Assembly: GCA_043783625.1 (NCBI GenBank)
Contig: JAYVZE010000029.1
Location: 1 to 13,505, forward strand
Direction: 5' to 3'
DNA length: 13,505 nt
Origin: JAFDVL01 sp043783625
Lineage (GTDB): Bacteria > Acidobacteriota > Blastocatellia > RBC074
In this document: positions 1 through 6,184 of the stretch, in pieces
Numbering within the stretch: position 1 is the first letter of the stretch
Layout: the number at the start of each line of letters is the position of its first letter
Made by a program: the position numbers and the translations under genes
The notes under the pieces: generated by a model
What the model saw: only the letters and a program-made list of their open reading frames with translations
The model's database searches: none
Told to the model about the DNA's origin: nothing

Positions 1-34
1 CTACCCTACATGTCACCGCCATATTTGGTTGAAA

Positions 35-1147
35 TCAGATCATGCTCTCAATCGGTGTGTGCTGTAATCCCTGCGATTCAGCCACCGCCTCGCTGGTCAA
101 AATTCCATTGAAGGTATTCACGCCATTGCGCAGATGAATATCATTGGCAATCGCAGCCTTGAAGCCTTTATTCGCCAGCCTCAGCGCGTATGGCAGCGTC
201 GCATTCGTCAACGCAAACGTCGAAGTTCGCGGGACGGCTCCCGGCATATTCGTCACACAATAATGCAGAACATCATCTACATAATACGTTGGATCGCTAT
301 GCGTAGTCGGGCGCGTAGTCTCAATGCATCCACCCTGATCTACGGCAACGTCAACGATGACGGCTCCTTTGTGCATGGTCTTCAACATTTCCCGTGTCAC
401 GACTTTCGGAGCCGAAGCACCGGGAATGAGAATTCCGCCAATGACCAAATCGGCGTTGGCGATGGCTTCCTGTACGGTATATGGATTTGAAGCGAGCGTG
501 CGGATTTTAGCTCCGAAAATATCATCAAGGTAGCGCAGGCGATCAAGATTCCGGTCGAGCACATGAACACTTGCGCCCAAGCCGACAGCCATTTTAAGAG
601 CGTTGACGCCCACGACTCCGCCGCCAATAATGACAGTTTTAGCAGGTAAAACTCCAGGTACGCCGCCCATCAAAACGCCGCGCCCGCCTTCAGATTTTTG
701 TAAATAATGCGCCCCGATTTGCACTGACATCCGACCCGCCACTTCTGACATCGGAGTCAGTAACGGTAAATGTCCTTCAGCATTCGTAATGGTTTCGTAA
801 GCCACGCCGATAACTTTTCGATCCAGCATGACCTGCGTCAAATGCGGGTCGGGCGCGAGATGCAAATAGGTAAATAAAATCTGCCCTTCGCGCATTCGTT
901 CGTATTCCGGCCCGACTGGTTCTTTCACTTTGACAATCATTTCGGCGCGTTGCCAGACTTCATCGGCGGAATCTACGATGTGCCCCATGGCTCCAAGATA
1001 TTGCTCATCCGGGATTCCACTTCCCTCGCCCGCGTCTTTTTCAATCAGGATGGTGTGCCCCGCATCGTGCAAAGTTTTGACTCCGGCAGGCGTTAATCCG
1101 ACTCTTGATTCTTTATCCTTAATTTCTCTTGGCAGCCCGATAATCAT
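35..1147 (-). CDS. ald: Alanine dehydrogenase (NAD-dependent)
   Basis: Cytoplasmic enzyme interconverting L-alanine and pyruvate plus ammonia with NAD(H). The 370-residue product equals the family's usual length. Visible residues fall at the classical places: substrate-binding Arg15 (ESRVGL) and Lys75 (VKVKEP), catalytic His96 (TYLHLA) and Asp270 (VDVAVDQGG). The Rossmann turn GGGVVG is at 175-180 and is followed by Asp198 (VLDRN), which fits NAD rather than NADP. The frame stays open 36 codons further upstream, but I chose the ATG at 1147 because MIIGLPREIK is the normal family start and a GAGGA ribosome site lies at 1155-1159, 7 bases before it. It is the last gene of a minus-strand run, 58 bases after the Cys-rich unknown gene. 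A link to amino-acid or nitrogen use is likely, but nothing here shows its regulation. Confidence 0.96.
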   Translation of the reverse strand: MIIGLPREIKDKESRVGLTPAGVKTLHDAGHTILIEKDAGEGSGIPDEQYLGAMGHIVDSADEVWQRAEMIVKVKEPVGPEYERMREGQILFTYLHLAPDPHLTQVMLDRKVIGVAYETITNAEGHLPLLTPMSEVAGRMSVQIGAHYLQKSEGGRGVLMGGVPGVLPAKTVIIGGGVVGVNALKMAVGLGASVHVLDRNLDRLRYLDDIFGAKIRTLASNPYTVQEAIANADLVIGGILIPGASAPKVVTREMLKTMHKGAVIVDVAVDQGGCIETTRPTTHSDPTYYVDDVLHYCVTNMPGAVPRTSTFALTNATLPYALRLANKGFKAAIANDIHLRNGVNTFNGILTSEAVAESQGLQHTPIESMI

Positions 1148-1205
1148 TGTATTGTCCTCAATAGAAAATTGATCCTTGATCCTAAAAAAATGCATTCTGC
1201 ACTTA

Positions 1206-1667
1206 TCAAGTCGTAGGAGATGTGCTCGCGCCCTTGCCGCAATGCCGGATAACAACTTGCATCAACTGTTGGCAGCCCTGCCCCGAACTCCCTTGCTCCT
1301 TACATTTTTTCGCAATCCATTCAGAAGATTTCATAATTTCTGAGGGCGCGGGAACTCCACGACAAAAGTCAGGAGCGGGTTTCGCACTTTTCAAACAAGC
1401 AGTCAAAAAGAAGGTCGCAGACATCGTATTCGTGATCGAATTATCAGCCCCAAGGCGATTGATTGATTCGGTCAGACAAGTATTTTCATCACCCGTTTTT
1501 CCAACCTCCGTCCCCTCTTTCATCACTTTTTCTGAACTGTTTTTCACTTGCTCAATCAAATCCCTGCCACTGGTGCTGAACCAATAAAACCCGGCTCCGG
1601 CAATCCCCGTGCAGAGCAACAGCACGCAACCCAGAATTATCAAAACAATCTTCATGTTTTTTGACAT
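1206..1667 (-). CDS. Membrane-anchored Cys-rich protein of unknown function
   Basis: I do not recognise this 153-residue protein. It starts MSKNMKIV, followed by one hydrophobic segment (about residues 6-28) that looks like an uncleaved signal anchor, so the rest is probably outside the cytoplasmic membrane. The outer part has six cysteines (64, 91, 102, 122, 132, 143), an even number compatible with three disulfides, and ends in a Ser/Thr/Pro-rich tail. A weak GAGAAA stretch precedes the ATG; Met5 is an alternative start. It sits between the aldehyde dehydrogenase gene (148 bases upstream, across an inverted repeat) and alanine dehydrogenase (58 bases downstream), all on the same strand. Plus-strand ORFs over the same bases lack family features. 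That it is a real gene is fairly sure from the clean signal anchor and position; the function is unknown. Confidence 0.72.
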   Translation of the reverse strand: MSKNMKIVLIILGCVLLLCTGIAGAGFYWFSTSGRDLIEQVKNSSEKVMKEGTEVGKTGDENTCLTESINRLGADNSITNTMSATFFLTACLKSAKPAPDFCRGVPAPSEIMKSSEWIAKKCKEQGSSGQGCQQLMQVVIRHCGKGASTSPTT

Positions 1668-1697
1668 AATTTTTTCTCAATGCAACTTACTCGCGTG

Positions 1698-1808
1698 GCA
1701 TAAACTTTTAGTTTGTGCCGATTTCATCGCCGTAATTTTGGTGGAAACCTGTTGCCTTATTTTCAAAAAGTCACAGTATTGCACTCAGCACAAACTGAAA
1801 GTTTATGC
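1698..1808. repeat. Intergenic inverted repeat, 21-bp arms
   Basis: Arms 1698-1718 and 1788-1808 are inverted copies with 20 of 21 bases matching (core GCATAAACTTT..AGTTTGTGC), separated by a 69-base spacer with no gene. It fills most of the gap between the aldehyde dehydrogenase stop and the next gene's start, so it would be transcribed within the operon and could form a long stem. No T-run follows the stem, so it does not look like an intrinsic terminator. Confidence 0.8.
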
Positions 1809-1814
1809 TACAAG

Positions 1815-3326
1815 TTATTTCTCAAAATCGTCAATCTGCGCCTTCTGCAACTTCCCGCTATAATCCACATAGATAGATTTCCATTCGCTGAAAATATCCA
1901 ATGACGAAATCATTGCACCTTCACGATGACCGTTGCCTGTGGCTTTCGTCCCGCCGAATGGGAGGTGAACTTCGGCACCGATTGTCGCCGAGTTCACATA
2001 AAAAATTCCTGTGTTCATGCGCTCCATCGCGTGAAAGGCGCGATTCACATCGGCGGTGAAAATCGAAGACGATAAGCCGTATTTCACACCGTTGCCGATT
2101 TCAATCGCGTCATCCAAATCGTTACACGGAATAATGCTCACAACCGGGCCGAAGATTTCTTCCTGTGCGATCCTGTGGTTCGGCTTCACATCCGTAAAAA
2201 TTGTCGGTTCGATAAAAAACCCGTGCTTCAAATTTCCACCGCTCAGGCGATTTCCGCCGAGCTGAAGTTTCGCTTCCTGTTTCCCGATTTCGATGTAACT
2301 TAAAATTTTATTGGCGGCATTTTCATTGATGACCGGGCCAACTTCGTTCTTTTCGTTAAGTCCATTGCCAATCGTCAAAGCCTTCGCCCGTGCCGTCAAT
2401 TTTTCGATATATTTTTTATAAACTTTTTTGTGAACAACGACCCGCGAAGAAGCCGTGCAGCGTTGCCCCGAAGTCCCGAATGCGCCCCAAATCGTGCCTT
2501 CTGCGGCGAGATCGAGATCAGCATCTTCCATCACCATAATGACGTTTTTGCCGCCCATTTCCAGCGAACAAATTTTCCCCGTCCGCGCTGCATTTTCCGC
2601 TACCGTAGTTCCCGTCGCAGTCGAACCCGTGAACGACACTAACCGCATATCTTCGTGAACTGCCAGCGGCGCACCTGCTTCAACGCCCGTTCCCATCACG
2701 ATGTTGACGACGCCTTTTGGTAATCCTGCCGCTTCTAAAACTTTGACTAAATTGATCGTCGAAAGCGGCGTGTCTTCGGCTGGCTTAATGACCAACGTAT
2801 TTCCGCAAATCAATGCCGGAATCATCTTCCACGAAGGAATTGCCATCGGAAAATTCCACGGCGTAATCAATGAACAAAGCCCGACCGGTTGGCGGACGCA
2901 CATCGCAAATTTGCTCGGCATCTCCGACGGCGTAGTATATCCGTGCAAGCGACGACCTTCACCTGCCGTATAAAAAATCATGTCAATGGCTTCCTGCACA
3001 TCGCCACGCGCTTCTTTAATCACCTTGCCCATTTCACGGGTCATTTCCTGCGCGTATTGCTCTTTGCGCTGCATCAGGATTTCACCGGCGCGATACAAAA
3101 TCTCAGCTCGCTTGGGCGCAGGTACGGCTTTCCATTTCGGCAAAGCTTCACGCGCAGCACCTACCGCCGCGTTGACATCAGCGATACCTGAAGCGGGAAA
3201 TAATCCTACGCTGTCTCGCGTGTCCGCCGGATTCAAATTTTCGAGGTAATTGTTAGTAGTTGGCTTGATCCATTGTCCGCCAATAAAGTTTTTGTAGCGG
3301 TTTGTTTTTACTGCTGCTTTTGCCAT
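1815..3326 (-). CDS. NAD(P)-dependent aldehyde dehydrogenase (ALDH superfamily)
   Basis: Cytoplasmic enzyme that oxidises an aldehyde to a carboxylate. The 503 residues carry the full set of ALDH signatures: oxyanion Asn158 (PWNFP), cofactor Lys181 (KPAE), FTGST at 232-236, general base Glu256 (LEMGGKN), nucleophile Cys290 (SGQRCTAS) and EEIFGP at 389-394. The overall look is closest to the semialdehyde branch (alpha-ketoglutarate or succinate semialdehyde dehydrogenases and the YcbD group), but the substrate cannot be read from sequence. The ATG at 3326 lies inside the 3' end of the dihaem cytochrome gene (19-base overlap), which suggests translational coupling. The ribosome site is weak (TTGAG, 12 bases away). 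As a neighbour of exported cytochromes and a quinohaemoprotein alcohol dehydrogenase, it may take on the aldehyde product; that is inference. Confidence 0.95.
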   Translation of the reverse strand: MAKAAVKTNRYKNFIGGQWIKPTTNNYLENLNPADTRDSVGLFPASGIADVNAAVGAAREALPKWKAVPAPKRAEILYRAGEILMQRKEQYAQEMTREMGKVIKEARGDVQEAIDMIFYTAGEGRRLHGYTTPSEMPSKFAMCVRQPVGLCSLITPWNFPMAIPSWKMIPALICGNTLVIKPAEDTPLSTINLVKVLEAAGLPKGVVNIVMGTGVEAGAPLAVHEDMRLVSFTGSTATGTTVAENAARTGKICSLEMGGKNVIMVMEDADLDLAAEGTIWGAFGTSGQRCTASSRVVVHKKVYKKYIEKLTARAKALTIGNGLNEKNEVGPVINENAANKILSYIEIGKQEAKLQLGGNRLSGGNLKHGFFIEPTIFTDVKPNHRIAQEEIFGPVVSIIPCNDLDDAIEIGNGVKYGLSSSIFTADVNRAFHAMERMNTGIFYVNSATIGAEVHLPFGGTKATGNGHREGAMISSLDIFSEWKSIYVDYSGKLQKAQIDDFEK

Positions 3327-3625
3327 GACAAATAAGTCTCAAGGGGAGCTTGATTATTAATAGCTTTTTGCGGTGGGGCGGCCTGATGACATTGCATACA
3401 ACTGATTCTGGCATCGTGCCATTTCAGGGGATGTTTGCGAGCTGCTTCCAGCGCAGACATTTTTTCGGGAGTGTGACAGGTAAGACATTGATCGCGTGCG
3501 ACGACGCCCTGATGCGCAGCGTTCGCAGGTAATTTCGGCGCACGCGCACTGACCCGCGAGAGCAAATATAATCCGCCTACGACGCCGACGACAATAATGA
3601 TAAATATCCAGTCACGTGATTTCAT
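3308..3625 (-). CDS. Membrane-anchored small dihaem c-type cytochrome
   Basis: A 105-residue protein with an N-terminal hydrophobic segment (about residues 6-23, MKSRDWIFIIIVVG start), then a short periplasmic part with two haem c attachment motifs, CLTCH at 47-51 and CMQCH at 76-80. His65 and His70 lie between them and could serve as distal ligands. It likely passes electrons at the outer face of the cytoplasmic membrane. I do not recognise a named family beyond this. It starts at the ATG at 3625, 16 bases after the stop of the 92-aa gene, with no clear ribosome site. Its end overlaps the aldehyde dehydrogenase start by 19 bases. Cytochrome maturation proteins are not in the window. Confidence 0.87.
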   Translation of the reverse strand: MKSRDWIFIIIVVGVVGGLYLLSRVSARAPKLPANAAHQGVVARDQCLTCHTPEKMSALEAARKHPLKWHDARISCMQCHQAAPPQKAINNQAPLETYLSWQKQQ

Positions 3626-3641
3626 ATTCTGTCAAAAATAA

Positions 3642-3920
3642 TTATGCCGCACCCGTCGCCAGACGAAACAACTGACTCAATAAATCTTCCTCAGAATCCC
3701 TGCGCTCAATCGTCAGTCCGACAACCTTGCTGCCGTCACGGCGCGAAGTCAGGCGGCACATTTTCTTGCGGAGCCGCAAGACGTAATGCTTATTACCAAT
3801 GTTGACCTGCGCAGTGGAGGGCGGTTGCAGCCCCCACCTGAGATTTCCCTTGGTCGTCAAATTTAATAAATTAATGAGGATGTCGTCTTCCTCTTCGGGC
3901 GTTAGTGCTTTCGTAATCAA
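3642..3920 (-). CDS. Hypothetical protein, 92 aa, TTG start
   Basis: Not recognised. Small, soluble, charged protein with no signal peptide or membrane segment, an acidic N-terminal helix-like part (PEEEDDILINLLNL) and a basic centre (RLRKKMCRLTSRR). The frame opens with TTG at 3920. This start is well supported: AGGAG lies at 3927-3931, 6 bases upstream, and a near-consensus promoter lies just beyond. It is therefore the likely first gene of the transcript that continues into the dihaem cytochrome, aldehyde dehydrogenase and perhaps alanine dehydrogenase genes. A regulatory or accessory role is possible, but nothing in the sequence proves it. Confidence 0.7.
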   Translation of the reverse strand: MITKALTPEEEDDILINLLNLTTKGNLRWGLQPPSTAQVNIGNKHYVLRLRKKMCRLTSRRDGSKVVGLTIERRDSEEDLLSQLFRLATGAA

Positions 3921-3926
3921 GCGAAT

Positions 3927-3931
3927 CTCCT
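3927..3931 (-). promoter_or_regulatory. Ribosome binding site deciding a TTG start
   Basis: AGGAG on the minus strand, 6 bases before the TTG at 3920. It is the strongest Shine-Dalgarno sequence in this half of the window and argues for TTG initiation of the 92-aa protein, since no in-frame ATG stands close to it. Confidence 0.7.
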
Positions 3932-3959
3932 AAATGAATAGTGTTTGCTAATATGCACT

Positions 3960-3987
3960 ATAATATACACACGGCGGAGGATGACAA
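3960..3987 (-). promoter_or_regulatory. Sigma-70-type promoter of the cytochrome/ALDH unit
   Basis: On the minus strand, TTGTCA (-35, plus positions 3982-3987) and TATTAT (-10, 3960-3965) are separated by 16 bases. Each hexamer matches the consensus in 5 of 6 positions. Transcription would start near 3953 and give a leader of about 33 bases to the TTG start. The rest of the gene-free stretch 3921-4033 is AT-rich and shows no hairpin. Confidence 0.6.
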
Positions 3988-4033
3988 ATGTTATGGGGAA
4001 TTTTTATTAGAAAAAATTGAATTTAAAGGCGAA

Positions 4034-4324
4034 CTAAGCCGCAGGTCGAAGTTGTTGGTCGGGTGAAACTGAGACGATATATTCCGTTAGCTTCGATGGA
4101 CGTGTCTTTGCGCGTTTTGCGGACGCCAGTAATTCTCGAACCGTCAGAAGCAAATCATCCGTTGTTTGCGGAGTATATGATGCTTCTTGATCCACAGGGC
4201 AAACCCAGGAATCAACTCCTGCCACACTTACCGTAATTCCGTCCTCTTGGTAGACAAAAGTAGTTTGCCGCCATTCTTTAGAAATTTTATGTACGCCACA
4301 AGTTGGAGGAGGTTTTGAATCCAT
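4034..4324 (-). CDS. YgiT/MqsA-like zinc-finger protein, putative antitoxin
   Basis: A 96-residue protein laid out like YgiT-type (MqsA N-terminal) zinc-finger antitoxins: a first knuckle (CGVH, Cys9-His12), a beta-rich middle (TTFVYQEDGITVSVAGV), a second knuckle (CPVD, Cys42-Asp45) right after the usual GV..WVCP signature, then a helix. It normally binds and neutralises a partner toxin and may repress the shared operon. The partner here is the DUF4258 gene directly upstream. The second Cys of each CxxC is replaced, by His and by Asp, so zinc binding may be weakened or changed. No clear DNA-binding HTH follows, which is common for the short form. The ATG at 4324 lies 2 bases after the full-length toxin frame's TGA; a GTG at 4330 overlapping that stop as GTGA is the alternative start. 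Family assignment is by pattern only. Confidence 0.65.
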   Translation of the reverse strand: MDSKPPPTCGVHKISKEWRQTTFVYQEDGITVSVAGVDSWVCPVDQEASYTPQTTDDLLLTVRELLASAKRAKTRPSKLTEYIVSVSPDQQLRPAA

Positions 4325-4326
4325 AG

Positions 4327-4410
4327 TCACTTCTTGATTTTTTTCCGCCTAGTGTATGGCGGATGATTCCAATAGCCCTCGTCAGGCAAATAAGCCGTCA
4401 CAATGTCAAT
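4327..4410 (-). pseudogene. C-terminal remainder of the DUF4258 toxin after an amber codon
   Basis: Directly after the TAG at 4411-4413, the same frame stays open for 27 codons, reading IDIVTAYLPDEGYW and a basic tail ending KKIKK before TGA at 4327-4329. The VTAYLPD..YW stretch is what normally closes a DUF4258 domain after the LHVV strand. The full frame would be about 112 residues and would end 2 bases before the antitoxin ATG. The simplest reading is one nonsense change in a formerly complete gene; suppression of UAG or a sequencing error are alternatives. Confidence 0.7.
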
Positions 4411-4665
4411 CTAAATCGAATCTGCATACTCACAAACGACATGCAAATATACCATAGTATTTGTGGTTAGTTTAGTCTGACCACAAATGAGAAAGCGTTG
4501 TTCGCCTGGATATGCCTCGATGATTTTGCCATTCAAAATTGCTTCAATCATGTGCTCACGATCAAAACCTTCTTTCACAGCATGCATTGCGGCGTGGCTT
4601 TTGACAGTGTAATCACCGAGACTAATACATGCTTGAATTTCTTGAATAACCGATACTAAATTCAC
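4411..4665 (-). CDS. DUF4258 protein, putative RelE/MqsR-like toxin, amber-truncated
   Basis: The 84-residue open part matches the DUF4258 pattern: N-terminal helix, SHAAMHAVKEG (His24), a helix, NGKIIEAYPGEQRFLICG (Glu50, Tyr52) and the YLHVV strand (His75). DUF4258 proteins often sit before YgiT-type antitoxins and are thought to be small RNases of the RelE/MqsR fold; activity here is inference. The domain stops early at TAG (4411-4413), and the rest of the fold is readable in frame after it. Translation starts with GTG at 4665, which overlaps the DUF1501 stop codon as GTGA, so its translation is probably coupled to that gene. A weak AAGG precedes the GTG. A truncated toxin lacking its last strand is probably inactive unless the stop is read through. 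Confidence 0.7.
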   Translation of the reverse strand: MNLVSVIQEIQACISLGDYTVKSHAAMHAVKEGFDREHMIEAILNGKIIEAYPGEQRFLICGQTKLTTNTMVYLHVVCEYADSI

Positions 4666-6110
4666 CCGAACACCTTCAAAATCGGATCGCCTCCAAAATT
4701 CGTCAACCGCTGATCGCGTCCGCCGTAATAGTAAGTCAGCTTGCGATGATCCATTCCCATCGCGTGTAAAATTGTCGCATGCAAATCATGCACGGAATAC
4801 GGATCAACGGTAGCTTTCACTCCGAATTCGTCAGTCTCTCCAATGGATTGTCCGCCTTTGACTCCGCCGCCTGCCATCCACATGGTAAAGCCGTAGTGAT
4901 TGTGGTCGCGTCCGACGCCCGATTGCGACATGGGCATGCGTCCGAATTCTCCGCCCCACACAATCAGCGTATCTTCGAGCAAACCGCGCGATTTCAAATC
5001 TTTGATTAATCCCGCCATCGGCTTGTCGGTTTCCTTGCAATGCAAACGATGATTTTCATCTAAGCCGTAATGCGCGTCCCACGATTCCTGTTGATGCCCT
5101 CCGCCGTGATAAAGCTGAATAAAACGAACTCCGCGTTCGACTAAGCGACGCGCTGTCAGGCATTGCTTGCCAAAAAAATCTGTATGCTTTTCGCCGATGC
5201 CGTACATTTTTTTCGTCGCGTCAGTTTCCTTGCCGAGGTCTACGGCTTCCGGCGCGTGGGTCTGCATCTGAAACGCCAATTCGTACGAAGCAATCCGCGC
5301 ATCCAGATCGCTGTTGCCTTTGTGATTCGCCAGATGTTCCTGATTTAATTTTTGGACGAAATCAATTTCCTGCCGTTGCAAATGCGGATCAACCCATTTC
5401 GGCGGATTCAAATCTACAATCGGCACATTGCCAGCGCGAAACGAAGTCCCTTGGAATGCCGCAGGCATAAATCCCGAAGACCAGTTCGGGGCACCGCCGA
5501 TAGGGCCTCCGCGCCAATCGTACATTACAATGTAGCCGGGCAAATTCTGATTCACCGTTCCCAAACCGTACGTCATCCACGAACCAAGCGAAGGATTTCC
5601 GGGGCGCATATTTCCCATGTTCATCTGGAAAATCGCGGGTGAATGATTATTGCTGGTCGTGTACAAAGATTTGATAAAGGTCAGATCATCGGCGCACGAT
5701 CCGAGATTTGTATAGAGTTCAGAAATGTCCTGACCGCTCTGCCCGTACTTTTTGAAGCTGTACGGCGAAGCCATTAGATTGCCGTTTTTATTGAACAATT
5801 CCAGCTTTTCAGTCGTCGGCAACGGCTTGCCATGCATTTTGGTCAGCAACGGTTTCGGATCAAAAAGATCAACCTGACTTGGCCCGCCGTACATAAACAG
5901 GAAAATTACCGACTTGGCTTTCGCTGGAAAATGCGAAGGCTTCGGAGCCAACGGACTGGCATTTTTTGCGTTCGGTTCAGCCGCAAGCAAGCCATCTTTA
6001 TCAAGAATGGAAGCCGCCGCTAATCCTGAAAATCCGGCTCCGGCTTTAAATAATAATTCGCGGCGTGACATCGGAGTTGGTTGAATGATTGGAAGTGATT
6101 TGTTTTTCAT
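4662..6110 (-). CDS. DUF1501 family protein, Tat-exported
   Basis: Full-length DUF1501 protein (about 482 residues), a sulfatase/alkaline-phosphatase-like family of unproven function. A twin-arginine signal (SRRELLFKAG, then a hydrophobic stretch GFSGLAAASIL) shows export after folding. Family motifs follow: FMYGGPSQVDLFDPKP near residues 75-90, GGHQQESWDAHYGL near 340-352, WGGEFGRMP near 388-396, GRDHNHYGF near 403-411 and a C-terminal VHDLHATILHAMG. Numbering is from a second ATG at 6119. I prefer the ATG at 6110, because its context AATTTTATGAAAA is the same as that of the DUF1549/1553 gene. Neither start has a Shine-Dalgarno site. It lies just after the DUF1549/1553 gene, the usual order, across a long hairpin. 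The pair is thought to work together outside the cytoplasm, perhaps on polymer breakdown; the substrate is unknown. Confidence 0.93.
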   Translation of the reverse strand: MKNKSLPIIQPTPMSRRELLFKAGAGFSGLAAASILDKDGLLAAEPNAKNASPLAPKPSHFPAKAKSVIFLFMYGGPSQVDLFDPKPLLTKMHGKPLPTTEKLELFNKNGNLMASPYSFKKYGQSGQDISELYTNLGSCADDLTFIKSLYTTSNNHSPAIFQMNMGNMRPGNPSLGSWMTYGLGTVNQNLPGYIVMYDWRGGPIGGAPNWSSGFMPAAFQGTSFRAGNVPIVDLNPPKWVDPHLQRQEIDFVQKLNQEHLANHKGNSDLDARIASYELAFQMQTHAPEAVDLGKETDATKKMYGIGEKHTDFFGKQCLTARRLVERGVRFIQLYHGGGHQQESWDAHYGLDENHRLHCKETDKPMAGLIKDLKSRGLLEDTLIVWGGEFGRMPMSQSGVGRDHNHYGFTMWMAGGGVKGGQSIGETDEFGVKATVDPYSVHDLHATILHAMGMDHRKLTYYYGGRDQRLTNFGGDPILKVFG

Positions 6111-6120
6111 AAAATTCATT

Positions 6121-6184
6121 AAGGTACAATAGGCGTCCCGCCTGTTGTATTACTCGACGACAGGCGGGACGCCTATCGTACCTT
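6121..6184. repeat. 28-bp-stem hairpin filling the gap between two genes
   Basis: Arms 6121-6148 and 6157-6184 are inverted copies with 26 of 28 bases matching, around an 8-base loop; the core is AGGCGTCCCGCCTGT. The right arm touches the stop codon of the DUF1549/1553 gene and the left arm ends one base before the first ATG of the DUF1501 gene, so the hairpin is essentially the whole intergenic space. There is no T-run after the stem in the direction of transcription. It may protect or separate the two halves of the transcript, or be a REP-like mobile repeat. Confidence 0.88.

Noticed and set aside
1..34. Possible start of a further minus-strand gene (ATG at 20-22)
   Set aside because: Only seven codons fit before the window edge and no ribosome site precedes it; cannot be supported.
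1148..1255. A 36-codon N-terminal extension of alanine dehydrogenase
   Set aside because: The extension overlaps the 3' end of the Cys-rich gene and has no family similarity, while the internal ATG at 1147 has a good GAGGA site and gives the standard 370-residue protein.
4346..4363. CCGCC/GGCGG hairpin as a regulatory element between toxin and antitoxin
   Set aside because: It lies within the readable C-terminal codons of the full toxin frame and has only a 5-bp stem; coding constraint or chance explains it.
6121..6184. Intrinsic (Rho-independent) terminator between the DUF1549/1553 and DUF1501 genes
   Set aside because: The stem is strong, but no T-run follows it on the minus strand, and the hairpin runs directly into the next start codon.
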